A stretch of 64,000 nucleotides of DNA. Origin: Casuarius casuarius. Lineage: Eukaryota > Chordata > Aves > Casuariiformes > Casuariidae. The stretch lies in the NCBI GenBank assembly GCA_003342895.1, contig PTFA01000056.1, positions 434,001-498,000 of the forward strand, read 5' to 3'. The notes beneath the pieces were generated by a model, which worked only from the letters and a program-made list of their open reading frames with translations, was not told the DNA's origin and did no database searches. Position numbers and translations under genes: made by a program. Of the stretch, positions 1 through 11,600 are shown one piece after another. Positions within the stretch are counted from its first letter, which is position 1. Each line of letters begins with the position of its first letter.

Positions 1-756
1 NNNNNNNNNNNNNNNNNNNNNNNNNNNNNNNNNNNNNNNNNNNNNNNNNNNNNNNNNNNNNNNNNNNNNNNNNNNNNNNNNNNNNNNNNNNNNNNNNNNN
101 NNNNNNNNNNNNNNNNNNNNNNNNNNNNNNNNNNNNNNNNNNNNNNNNNNNNNNNNNNNNNNNNNNNNNNNNNNNNNNNNNNNNNNNNNNNNNNNNNNNN
201 NNNNNNNNNNNNNNNNNNNNNNNNNNNNNNNNNNNNNNNNNNNNNNNNNNNNNNNNNNNNNNNNNNNNNNNNNNNNNNNNNNNNNNNNNNNNNNNNNNNN
301 NNNNNNNNNNNNNNNNNNNNNNNNNNNNNNNNNNNNNNNNNNNNNNNNNNNNNNNNNNNNNNNNNNNNNNNNNNNNNNNNNNNNNNNNNNNNNNNNNNNN
401 NNNNNNNNNNNNNNNNNNNNNNNNNNNNNNNNNNNNNNNNNNNNNNNNNNNNNNNNNNNNNNNNNNNNNNNNNNNNNNNNNNNNNNNNNNNNNNNNNNNN
501 NNNNNNNNNNNNNNNNNNNNNNNNNNNNNNNNNNNNNNNNNNNNNNNNNNNNNNNNNNNNNNNNNNNNNNNNNNNNNNNNNNNNNNNNNNNNNNNNNNNN
601 NNNNNNNNNNNNNNNNNNNNNNNNNNNNNNNNNNNNNNNNNNNNNNNNNNNNNNNNNNNNNNNNNNNNNNNNNNNNNNNNNNNNNNNNNNNNNNNNNNNN
701 NNNNNNNNNNNNNNNNNNNNNNNNNNNNNNNNNNNNNNNNNNNNNNNNNNNNNNNN
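1..756. other. Assembly gap (run of N)
   Basis: Unknown bases only. The gap ends directly in very GC-rich, CpG-dense sequence, which is the usual place for short-read assemblies of bird and reptile genomes to break. A promoter and first exon may be hidden here, but this is inference. Confidence 0.99.
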
Positions 757-1110
757 GGCGGGGGGCAGCGCGGGGGAGCGGGCGCCGCAGTCTGGCGGGG
801 CTGTGCCGCACGTGGGGAGCCGGCGCGGCTAAAGCGCCCGGGGAGGCTGCTCCCGCGCTTCCGAGTGCCCGAAGGTCCCTGTTGCAAAGCGAGAAGGGCG
901 CGGGGGCACATACAGCGTAGCCCGGCCTCGGGCATATGGGCATGTGGGCAGAAATGACCGCGTGCTTGCTGAACCCTTCGGTTTTCCTCCTGCGCCGTGT
1001 GTAGCCAGAGCGAGGGAGCGCAGGGCTTGGTGGCCATACCCTGGAGGCCAAGGAGCGCTGCTGCTGCCTCCCGAAGCGAGTGGGTGCTTCTGCTCCGGGG
1101 TTACAACATC
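757..1110. promoter_or_regulatory. CpG island, left part lost in gap
   Basis: About 24 CpG dinucleotides fall in the first 180 bases after the gap, and at least ten more follow up to about 1110. In most of the window a CpG occurs only once per 100 bases or less. GC is well above 65% at the gap edge and falls off by about 1100. This gradient is typical of the downstream shoulder of a vertebrate CpG-island promoter. Orientation cannot be fixed: no convincing start codon, signal sequence or splice donor ties it to a known gene. The open frames that cross it on both strands (829-1161 minus, 944-1141 plus) are what GC-rich DNA produces by chance, with no recognisable domain. A first exon upstream in the gap with a long first intron to the right is the simplest reading. 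Confidence 0.75.
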
Positions 1111-3183
1111 AGCTCTCCACCTCCAACTTTTTTGTGGGTGATAATGAGTGCAAGCAAACATTTGAGTCTCTTACATTTCTGTGGCTTTTTTATTAGTTTC
1201 AACAGCATTGCTTGTAGTTCCTTCCAGCTATAGGCCTCACGACTTAACAGAAGCTACGCACGTGTGTTTTGGGATGCTGAGCAGACTGAAAAAAACAGTT
1301 TTGGGGAGTAAAGCAAGTGCTTAGAAATACTCTTTCTGTTGTTCTTTCTGAACAATACCTTTTTCCTTTATATGCTAACCTTTTCCCAGGTATTTTTTAC
1401 TCATGTTGCTGATACCTGAGTCTCTTAAGTAGCTGATGATTAAACATGTAAAAGATTGGTGGAGAGGGGGAGGGATCAGTCTTGTCAGCGTTATTTGCTT
1501 AGTTTTTCTTTTTTTTCAGTCACCTAATGAAACGCATAGCAATTAGTAAGCTTAATACTTACGAATAGTAAACAGTTACATTTTCCAATCATTAATAGTT
1601 ATTTTTGGAAGGCACAGGAATAGATAAGTGCAAAAAAAATTGTAGTACCATTCTCTGAAAAGGATCAAAAGTCAATTTGGCAGTTGTTTGACCAATGAAC
1701 ATAACTTTGGGACTGTGTATAATAATGTTAATGAAATAAATAACAGAAAAAGCAGTGAAATCTCTTACTCTGAGCTCTGCGAGTGTTTGGTCGCTGAGTG
1801 TAACAGTGATGGATTCTTTCCAAGCTGTCCGTTTTGGAACGGTTAGCAGTCGGGTTTAGGGTAGAGAGTCCAGTCCATCCCTTAAGTGTGCGGAAAAGAC
1901 ATCCGTTTACTGAGTGTGCGAGTGGGGTCATCCTGTAAGACAAACTGCTTGGCTTGCTTGGGATGCAGCTAAGCTGCCCAAATAGCTATTGATGCTGGAC
2001 TGGTCACTCCTCCCCCTCTCCTGTGACTGCTTGGTCCCTTCTCCTCCCTGTTGCTTATCTGACCCCTGTGAGCTTGTTTTCCAGCAGAAAACTGTTTACA
2101 TTTTTGCATAGGCTTAGTTTTCTGCCAGTTTAGCTCCCTGAACGAGGTTAGCATAGGAGGCAAAAGGGGAACAGTGAGGACATGGTCCAGAGGCAAGTGG
2201 GATTGGGTGTCCTTTTAGGGTTAGGGAGCTGTTAGATTGGCTCAGTCATATTATAAAATTGTGCCTGTTACTAGTATTCTAGTAAGTTGTAATAGGCTGT
2301 ATTTTTGATAATGCAAACAGGCAAAGCCCTTACCTATAAAGCTTTCAGCTGGATGTGAGTGGCAGGCAAAAAGGACTTTAGAACCCATTTTGAGAGTTAT
2401 TTTCATAACCTTCGTGGCTGTAGAGTTTTTGAAGTCAACTCTTTAGAGCAAAATTGTTAGGGCATTTGTGCCACAACAGAATGACATTATACAGGAGGCC
2501 TTGGCAAGAAAGCTTGCTCTCTTGCCCTAGAAAACAAACTGCTGTTTGTTTGGTTTGGTTTGGTTAATAAACTACTTGTTAGATAAATGCCACAGGATTT
2601 AAACAGGTATAGAAAACACCGATATGCAAGGACCTAGAAATAAAAAATGGTAAAACCCATCAACTTCTCTGTAGTACAGTCAGCAGCAGCACAGGTTGCT
2701 GGTGTAGAAACACTATCCTGCTCTAATAAAATGTGCAAAATTAAATGGTTTTTTTTTAGCATAAAGGAAGAAGAGAAATTCTGCATGGTCGTGAGAGATG
2801 GTAGAAAGGATATTGTTAAGCAGCTATTTCTGGTTTGCACTAAGAAAGGCGGTGCTAAAGGTGCAGTGGATTAAGAAATGAGGACATGGCTATGGTTATG
2901 CTCCTCAGTTTGGTGCAAGGTTGTGGTCTTTTCTTGTCATGTGTCCTCCACATGTCAGATTTCTTCTTTCTCCTCCTGTTTGCACCTAACAAAGCCAGCT
3001 CTAGGCTGGGCTATCTTCCTCCTTCTCGGGTGTCCATGAAAATGTTTGGGAACCTGTTGACATCAGGAAAGGAGACCATTGGTAAATAACAACATGAATA
3101 AATCCCACAGTCAGAGGGTGTACTCCTGATCATGGGTGGTATGCGTTTGGACAGAAACCTGAACCATTCTGTCTGTTTTTGTA
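1111..3183. other. Non-coding stretch, no gene seen
   Basis: AT-rich, CpG-poor unique sequence. A small hairpin at 2503-2526 (7-bp arms GGCAAGA/TCTTGCC around AAGCTT) is the only local structure I noticed. No exon with both splice sites and a sensible frame was found. Confidence 0.6.
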
Positions 3184-3395
3184 GGGCTTGTCTACACTAG
3201 AAGAAATACTGCTACTTACCTATGCAGGTATCTGTGTAAAAAATAAACACATTGCCCTAATGTTGGTATGCTTGTACCAGCGGGCAAACTCTGTATAATG
3301 CTATTGTTTATCGTACTTTAGGCACCAAGGTAAACTTTACCAGTGTAATAACATATAACATTTTAACCACATCTATACTTGGTCTCTAATAAGGA
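3184..3395. repeat. Possible ancient DNA-transposon (MITE-like) relic
   Basis: It opens with GGCTTGTCTACACTAG, a motif I associate with the ends of old non-autonomous transposons in turtle, crocodile and bird genomes. It continues with alternating phrases on the theme of CTTTACCAGTGTAATAAC, and closes near an ATCTATACTTGGTCT phrase. The two ends do not form a clean inverted repeat, so the copy is either heavily decayed or truncated. Assignment is from memory of the family style, not from a database match. Confidence 0.33.
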
Positions 3396-4344
3396 TAGCT
3401 ACAGTAGTCAAACGTGCATATATGTGTATATAAACTGAAGACATTAAGTAAGTAAAAGTACACAGCTAAGTGTTAACTTATTCTTTTTTTAAAAGTTTTA
3501 AAAGTTTGTTTTGCCAGACTATGTTTCTGTCTTACACACCTGAGGAGAAGCAGAACCACTTACATGGCTCTTACAATTACAGTACTGAGGTCCTAATAGG
3601 AGGTTGTATGTCCCCCTGACAAAAATTCCCCAAATCAGTCCCTAGTGTTTCTTGGGTAGGATATTGCAGGATTTCACCTTTTTTGGTCTTAGCTACTTCT
3701 TCATTTGCTCGCAGGCTCAATGCTTATTACTGTTTAAAAGATTCTGGTCAGAAAAGGTGTTGTATTGACTTATTGTTACTTATTGTTACTTTTTTCTATA
3801 ATGCAGTTGGTGTGAATTAGCTTTTACCAGATTTCAGGGTGAGTTCAGTACAGGTTTTCTTATTAAAGTATTTAAATATACAGTTTGGAGACAGCAAAGA
3901 AAGGAAGAGGAATTTCCTTTTGTATGAATGTTTGTCGTTTGAGTGCTGGTAGCAGTAACAGCACAAAGGAAACTAATTGGAGTCTTTGCCAGGTTTCCTA
4001 TCACAGATGGTGAAGAAACAGAACAAGAACAAAAGTTTCCTTAATCGCAGAAAATTTTATTTTGAATTAAACTTCAATGTCAAATGAGGCTCAGTGCCTA
4101 CAAAAAGATCTCCCTCTTACTGGTTAATGAAGGAAAGCTTATCTAGGCTGTTTGCTGGGGAAGGTATTTTCTCCAGAGTTTTCTTTCTCTGTTTACCCAC
4201 GTAGAAGTTTTTCTGCTGTGGCAGAACTTGACGACTTCCTAGCATACAGATTATATAGATTATTCTCTTTTGTCTTCATAAAACGACTAAGTCAGCTCCA
4301 GCTTTGATTTCTTTTTGTTTTCAAACTGTTTTCCCACTAACTGC
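3396..4344. other. Non-coding stretch, no gene seen
   Basis: AT-rich sequence. A 12-base phrase (CTTATTGTTACT) is tandemly doubled near 3768-3790. A GGGTGAGTT donor-like phrase near 3837 has no credible exon before it. Confidence 0.55.
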
Positions 4345-4605
4345 ACAGTGTCGCAGCGTGGGAGGTGGAAGAGCAGGTGAAGGCAGCCTCTGCTGCTCAG
4401 GGCGGCGATGCCGCGGGAGGCAGGGCAGTGCCCGGGAGAGGCCGGCAGGGCCGGCCCCAGGGGCATTTCTAGCTGTGGCAGGGTTCCACTTTTTATTGTT
4501 CAAATTGATGTTTGTTTTGGGTTGCCGGCGTTTATTGCCTGTCGTAACTGTTAATTATTGCAAATTGTGACCAACAGTTCGGGAACAACGACCGGAAGCT
4601 CTGTG
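4345..4605. promoter_or_regulatory. Small CpG island, possible alternative promoter or non-coding exon
   Basis: About 15 CpGs lie in 260 bases, with GC near two thirds between 4350 and 4480. The flanks on both sides return to AT-rich, CpG-poor DNA. The right shoulder (4500-4605) stays CpG-bearing although it is AT-rich, which is hard to explain by composition alone and hints at an unmethylated or constrained element. It lies 3.5 kb to the right of the edge island, a common spacing for a downstream alternative promoter. No TATA box, start codon with a credible frame, or paired splice sites were found. Both strands carry Arg/Pro/Gly-rich chance frames. A GC-rich retroelement fragment is the main alternative. 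Confidence 0.45.
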
Positions 4606-6053
4606 ACTCCTTCCCTACAGGGCAGAGGCTGCAAGCTACCAGGAAGGGGGAGAGGCTCAGACTGACCACAGATAAGAAACGCCAGGTCTGGCTAAGGGGA
4701 TAGTGGGGAGAAATGGAAGAAAAATCGTTGATCCTTTTTTTTTATCCATTGAAATGGAATCCTGCAGGCCTGGGGTATGCATCACACAGTCTGTTCAGAT
4801 ATGGAAGATACAGACCCACCCTGAAAGTAACCATAGGAGGATTATGTCTGCTTGAAAAACTAACACATGTCCTGAGTTGCACAGGTGACGGTTTGTGTTA
4901 AAATTACTGTTTGAAATACTTCAGGTTAGTGAGGTTGGTATTCTAATCATTAGGGGGGACTTCACAGCATTATTTGCAATGAATGATGCAATATATACTT
5001 CATGTAACCTCTGAGAGTTTTACATTACAGCAATAAAGAAGTTGCTGTGTTGGGCGAGACCAGGGCACATCTGTTCTAATGTATTATTTTTGAAGAGTTT
5101 CTAATGCATCAGAGAGAAAATGGTCTGAAAAACCCTAAGCAGTATAATTGTAGAATAAACTTAACACATGAAGAATTACTTGGTAAGTTTCTCAGCAACA
5201 ATGTTGCTATGGCTTGTGTCATGGATTTAACCTCTGTTGGAGCAAAGCCTCTTCCATTTTTCTTTTATTCTCTCTTCTTAAATACCTCTAATCTATAAAT
5301 TCACATTCATCTAAAATACTTTTCCAAAAGATTGCTCTCTTGAACCCAGATAGACATTGTTGAAAAGAATATAGATTTCATCTTTGCCTTCAAGAACATC
5401 TTATCCTTCTCTGTGACAAGCTGTGAGCTTGCTAACAGCTCTCTTACCAAGCGAATTGTAGTTCACAAGATGTCATCAGCCTGTCTTTTTTACCGCTTCT
5501 GCTAATTTAGGCAATATGTTAAGGTAGTTTTCCATTGGAAGGAACATCAGGAAGGACAGATAGAAGGATATCAGAAAAATCTAGCCTCTTCTTCCCCTTA
5601 CCTAGGTTTTCTGCACAGGCCTTTTTCTCTGTCTTCTTTGCTGGAATTGTAACCAGTGCATGCATTCTCATAACTCCTTTTGTTTGGTCTCATTGTCCAC
5701 TCTTAGCTTTCCCCACTCATAAACATTTAGAACTGAAGGCTGAAACTGTTTAAAGCAGAAAAGTAACAGTTCAGTTTCTTAAATAACCTTAAAAAACCTT
5801 CCTCTAACCACCACGCTTATGTTTTTTCTGTCTGCTGTACACTGCTGGGGCCAATTGTGGTGGAAGCTTACTTCTCTGCATTCTTTTTCAGTTAGAGTTT
5901 AGCAATGGTCAAATAAGATGAAGTAAGCAAAACTTAATCTTCTCAAGATGTGCAGGATGCAGTTCACTGGCTTTTGAGTTCTTGGATAGAAATAATAGAA
6001 CTGGGGAGCCGTTCTGTTGCAAGCATTGCATAGTAGTGTGTCTCAAGACAGAC
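4606..6053. other. Non-coding stretch, no gene seen
   Basis: AT-rich unique sequence. A GGTAAGTTT donor-like site near 5182 follows a short open frame but lacks a convincing acceptor in front. I did not keep it. Confidence 0.55.
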
Positions 6054-6137
6054 TTTTTCCTTTTTCCTTTTTCCTTTTTCCTTTTTCCTTTTTCCTTTTT
6101 CCTTTTTCCTTTTTCCTTTTTCCTTTTTCCTTTTTCC
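6054..6137. repeat. Perfect heptanucleotide microsatellite (TTTTTCC)12
   Basis: Twelve uninterrupted copies of the 7-mer TTTTTCC occupy exactly 84 bases, with no substitution. The complementary strand is pure purine (GGAAAAA). Because 7 is not a multiple of 3, the peptide frames crossing it repeat every seven residues: a Lys/Glu/Gly/Arg pattern on the minus strand and a Phe/Pro/Leu/Ser pattern on the plus strand. Those frames (5909-6250 minus, 6017-6247 plus) are artefacts of the repeat, not genes. Perfect repetition suggests a young, length-variable locus. Confidence 0.97.
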
Positions 6138-7104
6138 CAGTGCTGCTTTTCAGCCCTCTGATATGTATTCTGTGTATCATGTACAGCTCGGGTTCCTACC
6201 AAGCCTTTGAAGATGACACTGGAGATGACACCTCTTTTAGCATCTAACAAACTTCCAATAATCTATGATTTACAGTATTCTTTGCTTAAGGTACACTGCC
6301 ACCTAGCAATAGTTTCCCTTCCCTCCCAGTTTTCTTGACCTACTTTATAGGGAGAGGGTCTGGTTTAGTTTGTACCTGGTCTGGTCTTGATCAACATCCA
6401 GAACTCATCAATATATGCCATCCTGGTATACTGGTGTGTGGGGGAGAACTGAAGATATTTTTAGTGCTGATATGGACTGTTGGTTTCAGGTTTCACTAAA
6501 ATATGATAGTTTTCACTTTTACAGTGGTTTTTCCTTCCAGCATGTTCATGAAAAATGCCTGCAATTTTTTTCCTTCCAGAAATATTTAACTTTGTTTTCT
6601 TCTGTTCATTATTCTTTGGAGGAAATAAAATTAAAGAGTTAATATTAAAGGGAATTGCTTTTAGCTCTGTTTGTTATTCCAATGCAACATGAACCATGGA
6701 ACAGCCATCTAGAGCATTATACACAAATGAACATAGTGTACACAAAGTAGTGAACAATTAACCCTTACCTTCATCCTCCAGGTTGACAGTCCTAAAAGTA
6801 TGGATGAGGAAAACCCAAGCAAATCTAGAGTGCAGGATGGTACATTTCATAAATTGGATTTGTGCTCACTACCGTGTTTACAGGAGGAGAGGACTGTAGA
6901 TGGCAAATCTTAGCTGAAAGAATTTGAATAAAAAGGATCACATGAAAGAAGACCCAAAGGGGCAAATTTTAATCCTGGTGTCCTCTTGGAGGAGACATTA
7001 ATTACCTCTCCTTCAAACATGATGGTGAAAATTGCCATCTTATCTGTTTTAATCATTGGTAATATAACTAGAAAGCTGCATTGTTGGGGAGTATTACCTT
7101 CTGA
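6138..7104. other. Non-coding stretch, no gene seen
   Basis: AT-rich unique sequence with chance open frames only. No repeat family recognised. Confidence 0.55.
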
Positions 7105-7290
7105 GCCCACCTATGGGACTGTGGGAAAGACTCGAGCCCAGACCCACAAAACTATTTAGGCCTCTAACTCCCACAGGCAGAAGTGATTTCAGTGGGAAGG
7201 AGAGACTTGAATGCTGCTGTAGTGCAAATTCTTGCCCTCTGCCTCTGCCTCTGCCTCAGTTCCCCAGCTGTAAAATGAAGGTCAGTGTGC
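7105..7290 (+). repeat. Composite of ancient amniote repeat and MIR-like SINE tail
   Basis: The first half carries TATTTAGGCCTCTAACTCCC followed by GTGATTTCAGTGGGA, wording typical of an old palindromic interspersed repeat common in turtle, crocodile and bird DNA. The second half carries CCTCAGTTCCCCAGCTGTAA followed by AATGAAGG, which resembles the conserved segment of MIR-type SINEs in the plus orientation. A short (TGCCTC)3 run sits between the two. Recognition is from memory of these families. A repeat-library search would settle the names. Confidence 0.5.
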
Positions 7291-7729
7291 TCTTCTCTTG
7301 ATTTAAGCGCAGTGTAGCTGAATGCTTCACAGGGCACTCTGATAGTTGCCAGAGAAAAATCTCTCGATGAAAAAAATTCTTCCATGGTATCACCTCTAAA
7401 CATGTATTGGAGAACTGTTGCATGCCCTTTCTCCTATATGGTGAAGTGCAAGTTCTCAGTTATTATTTTCAGCCAGAAATACCACATCTTGTAGCAATAT
7501 TCAGCTAAGGTGTTTTATCATATCAGGTGTTTTAGCATTTTGCTCAGTTATGAGAATTACTGTCTCATATGAAATGTTTTCCTCAGTCAAGTATTTTGAT
7601 TAATAAGGTAGGTAGGGCTTGTTTTGATAAAGTAATATAACTGTTCTCAGTGCTGTATTTACTCACTTACTTAACTTGGTGCATAGTAATGCCAAGTAGT
7701 AATGCCAATGAGCGAATGCAGAAGCTGAA

Positions 7730-7875
7730 AGAAACTGCATAAGTGCAGTGTTAATACACTGTATGAAGCTAAGGAAAATCTCACACTTAAGTTGGCAGTC
7801 TTTTTCTCTTTTATCCAAGTTTTATAGAGCTATTTGGTAGTGGAGCCAGGGTTGGAACTCATTTTCCTGACTTCT
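7730..7875 (+). repeat. MIR-like SINE fragment (3' region)
   Basis: The phrase from 7839 to 7872 (GTAGTGGAGCCAGGGTTGGA, then ACTCATTTTCCTGACTTCTAG) fits the well-known 3' stretch of MIR-type SINEs, where a GAGCCAGG...GAACC...CCTGACT pattern recurs. The 5' limit is uncertain. Confidence 0.45.
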
Positions 7876-8483
7876 AGTTTCATAATAAAACTTGTTGTGT
7901 TTCCTTTCCAACAAACTTACCATATATATGACATTATAACTGTCTGGTAAACTAACTTTTTCAACCATGAAGCAGATTTTGAATTCTGATTTAAAACTTT
8001 GGTAGTGTTCCTTTTTTCTTTTCTTTCCCTACCATTTACTGATCCTTCTACAAGATGCATGTAGGATTTTAGGCTAATATCCATTTGCACGCCGTCTGGG
8101 AGAATTTTGGCTGACTGAGAGTCCCATAAAACAAAAGTTTCCTCTTTACAAACCACATGGAGCTTGGCTGTAGATATTCAGTTCCTTTCTCCACAAACTG
8201 TTTTTAATGGTGCCAGATTCTTCTGTTTCTTCTCCTTGTTTGGCACATGTCAGGAAAAAAAATCTTGGCTCTCATATAGAACATATCTTGTTTCCTCTTA
8301 ACTGCTCGTACTTTCTATTCGTAATTTAAATCAGCAAAAAATGCAATGGTTGTGCTTCTAGTGATTTAATGTTGTAGTTTCCTAAGCAATATTCTGATGT
8401 TCTAAAAAAAATTCTTTCATACTGTAAGCCTGACAGTAGGAGGTTCTAGCTAAATTTAATGGATGTGTCTCTCTTGATTTCAG
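7876..8483. other. Non-coding stretch, no gene seen
   Basis: AT-rich sequence ending in a pyrimidine-rich tract and TTTCAG just before 8484. No earlier exon seen. Confidence 0.5.
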
Positions 8484-8623
8484 AGAATATTGTATGATGT
8501 CCTGACAAGGTAGCCTGCTGTAGCCCTATGGAGGCAGATGAAGGAAGAGAAGATGAGCAAAATGAAGCTAAAATGGGATGTTGGAAAGAACATCCTCTCA
8601 TTTACACTGTTGTCCCTTCCTGA
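8484..8623 (+). other. Candidate exon with start codon (unconfirmed)
   Basis: A good acceptor-like tract (TGTCTCTCTTGATTTCAG) ends at 8483. Forty-four bases later an ATG at 8528 (CCCTATGG context) opens a 31-codon frame to TGA at 8621-8623. The peptide begins MEADEGREDEQNEAKMG and is strongly acidic at its start. If real, this would be a second exon carrying the start codon behind a non-coding first exon in the left-edge CpG island. I see no donor inside the frame, so either it is a tiny terminal frame or a chance one. On the opposite strand an 89-codon open frame overlaps (8480-8749) without recognisable features. I do not recognise the peptide. Confidence 0.15.
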
Positions 8624-11600
8624 CACTACAGTGAAAACCCAGATTGCAACACTGCAGGGTCGTGTCCGTAGTGAGAAGTTGAACAAGTATCTCCTTCCTG
8701 GTCCGTGACATCCCAACGATGTGTCAGAGATTGTATTAATGTTTTTCACAAGCTACTCAAACTCCTTGCTGACAGCCTCATTCTGCATACGTGCAGTCCT
8801 CCTTGGAGATGTTTATATGAGTCAATCTGTTGCTAATTGCTAAGGCAGAGTGGAGCAGTGCTAAGTGTGGTTGCCTATCGCATTTTCTGTGGCAAGAAAA
8901 TTAGCAAACCTCTTACTTCTCTGCTCTTTCCTCACTCCATTTCTTTGCTGCTCTGAGGAGCTGTCCCCAGATATTTCTTGAGTGGTCACTGCAAATTTTT
9001 TGTCACTTGCCTTGCCTTAGGCTTTAATAACAAATACCGCAAAATGGCCAAAAGCATATTAAAAAGATTGAACAAAATTTGAAAATTTTGAATGATACAT
9101 ATACAAATGACTATAGAAAATTTCCGCATTTTCATTACTTTTTAAGTAGTGAAGCATTTAGAAGAAAATGACAGTCTCATTTCAATGCTGCATGAGAATG
9201 CAGAAGTTTTGCAATTATTAGCTCTGACAGTAATTAGTTTTAAAAATATGAAAAAAAAGGAACCCCCATATCCCTTAATATGAGAAACTACTGCTGTTTA
9301 AAGCAATGTAGACAGAAATTGTAGTGAATTTGTGATTAAAATGGAGTTCCTGAGAAGCTGGTATTTCAGTCTTTTTGTACTCTTCTTTCTTTCCTTTTGT
9401 AAATATGCAAGCAGAAGAGTGGATTTGCCACTTTGTCAGGATATAATACAGTAGTGTGTTAAGACGACAGAGATGTTCTGTTTAACTCACTAACAGGGCT
9501 CCAAGGAAGATCAGAGGCTTTTCATAGGGAAAAATCTATTTATTCTGGTTAACAAAAGAAAAATGCTTACCTAAGGAAGATCAAATGTAGTGTCTCTTCA
9601 GGGACACTTGTGTGACTTCCATTACTGATCCTCTCAACTGATGCTGTAGTAGGACAGCATTTGGTCATCACTTCACTATCTGGGAAGTACTGCTTCATGT
9701 TTTTCCTCTTCAGTGCTGGCATGTTTTTTTAGGTTACAGTAGCACCTCTTCAGAGCTTCTGATGTGTGATAAATCATAGCCATACAAATTCTTTCCATAT
9801 GGTTTTTCAGTGTGAGAAGCTTTGGGATTCTTCTTTGAAACTAGCTCAGTAAACAGTGGAGTCAACGACAAGGTGTATTTTTTTTCCTTCAGTGCTTCAA
9901 GGATTGATCTATGATAGTTACTGATCGCAGGCCTGCTTTTATAAATGCTGACTCTTGGTTCAGACATGTGCTTCATTAAGACACAAAAAGCATCTGTGGA
10001 AGGTTTGCTTTGTTTATGTAGGTAGCAGTATTTGTCAAATGTTTCCAGTCGACTATGTGTTTCTTCCTTATTCCTTTCAAAAATTTCAGTTATTTTGTTG
10101 GATGGGAATTTTTCAATTTTTTAAAAGATTTTCAGATGTCTGGCTTAGTTTTCACGATGACAACTGTTTTGCTTAGATATCAAAAGCTCCAAGCCCTACA
10201 ACTGAGGGTGAGGCATATTGCCAGACCCTGCACTGCAATTCTTGTATGAGAATCCTGTTTGAAAAGGAGCAGCTGTGTAGCTGTATGAGAAGTGAAAATG
10301 TCTCACAGTTCAGGAATCATCCAAGAACCAATTGTAAAATACGATGAACCAGCAGAATCGATCCTGGAGCAAAATAAGGAGGAAAAATGAAACTACTGGG
10401 AGGATGGACTTGTACCCCAAATACACGCCCGAAAGATGTTAATTCAGTGGCACTGGCGCTTAGATGTCTGTATCTAATGGAGTTTAGCCTACAATGCATA
10501 CTAGTACAAAAAAAAAGTTTGTACTTTTAAGTAACAGTTCCCACTGGAGTGTATGTGACTGATACAGATACATTCCCAGGCTCTGAAGTACAACAAGCAG
10601 GATTCAGAGCCTGGACTTACTCTGAAGACTAAATGAGAGAAATTTGAAGTTCATGTCCTAGCAGCTCACACATCATATATTTTAAAGCCAGGTTAAATTA
10701 TCTGTCATTGCTAAGGAGCGACACAGAATTGTTCACAGCAGTCAATACTTTGTGGTTTGAGAAACAGCTGCTTGCACAATATCTGTTTTGTGGTTGAACA
10801 GACAGCTGAATTTCTGGCATTGCTGCTTTAAGATAGAAAAATGATAATTAAGCTTCAAGAAAAGAAATTCTTGTATATGTGAGTCAGAATTTTTTTCCAT
10901 AAGCTGTTTAGTTTCTTGCATCCTATGTAGTGAAAACACTGCTAGATCCTATTTGATATTATCACATTACTAGAGAAAGAAGGATTTTTTTCATAACCTG
11001 TGGACTTCATTGGATAGGACCATAGCAGATGTAATAAATTTAGGGTCTTAATGGCTTATCGTTTTGAAGACTTTAAGATAAAACTGTGCATGTCTCTCCT
11101 GTTGGGTCTGCAGTACTAAGAAGCGGGTAGAGACAATGCTGAGAATCTGTTGGGCACAGAAAGAAGTTCAGGCTTCCTGGCTTGGTGATCTCGTTTGGAG
11201 AAGTAGGACATTCCTTCATGTTCTGTCCTTAGAGACAGTAAAGCTCAGTTACTGTGACCTGAGTTTTATCTCCTGCCATTGCTGTTTTCTCCATCAACGA
11301 AATTAAATTGTGCTTGAACTTCAGTGAGACATCTTGGAAAGATATATTGTTCTGTTTATTTTTTCCTGCTGAAAGACTTTGAATGACAAATAGTCCAGTG
11401 CTTATTCCTGTAGATTGTTCTACTGGTTAATCTTATCATTCTGTTTTTGCTTTTGGAATGGTAGGTGAAATCTCATGAGTATGTCTTTTAAACACTGGAA
11501 AGTTTTAATTAAAAGTGATGAAAGACAACCTAACATGGCATTCAGAACTAACAGGGCCATCTCCTGTTTAGTGTATTGAATACTGCTGTTGCAAATAAAC

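Noticed and set aside
5909..6250. 113-codon minus-strand and 76-codon plus-strand frames with Lys/Glu-rich or Phe/Pro-rich repeats
   Set aside because: Both are generated by the (TTTTTCC)12 tract. A heptamer repeat without stop words keeps all frames open.
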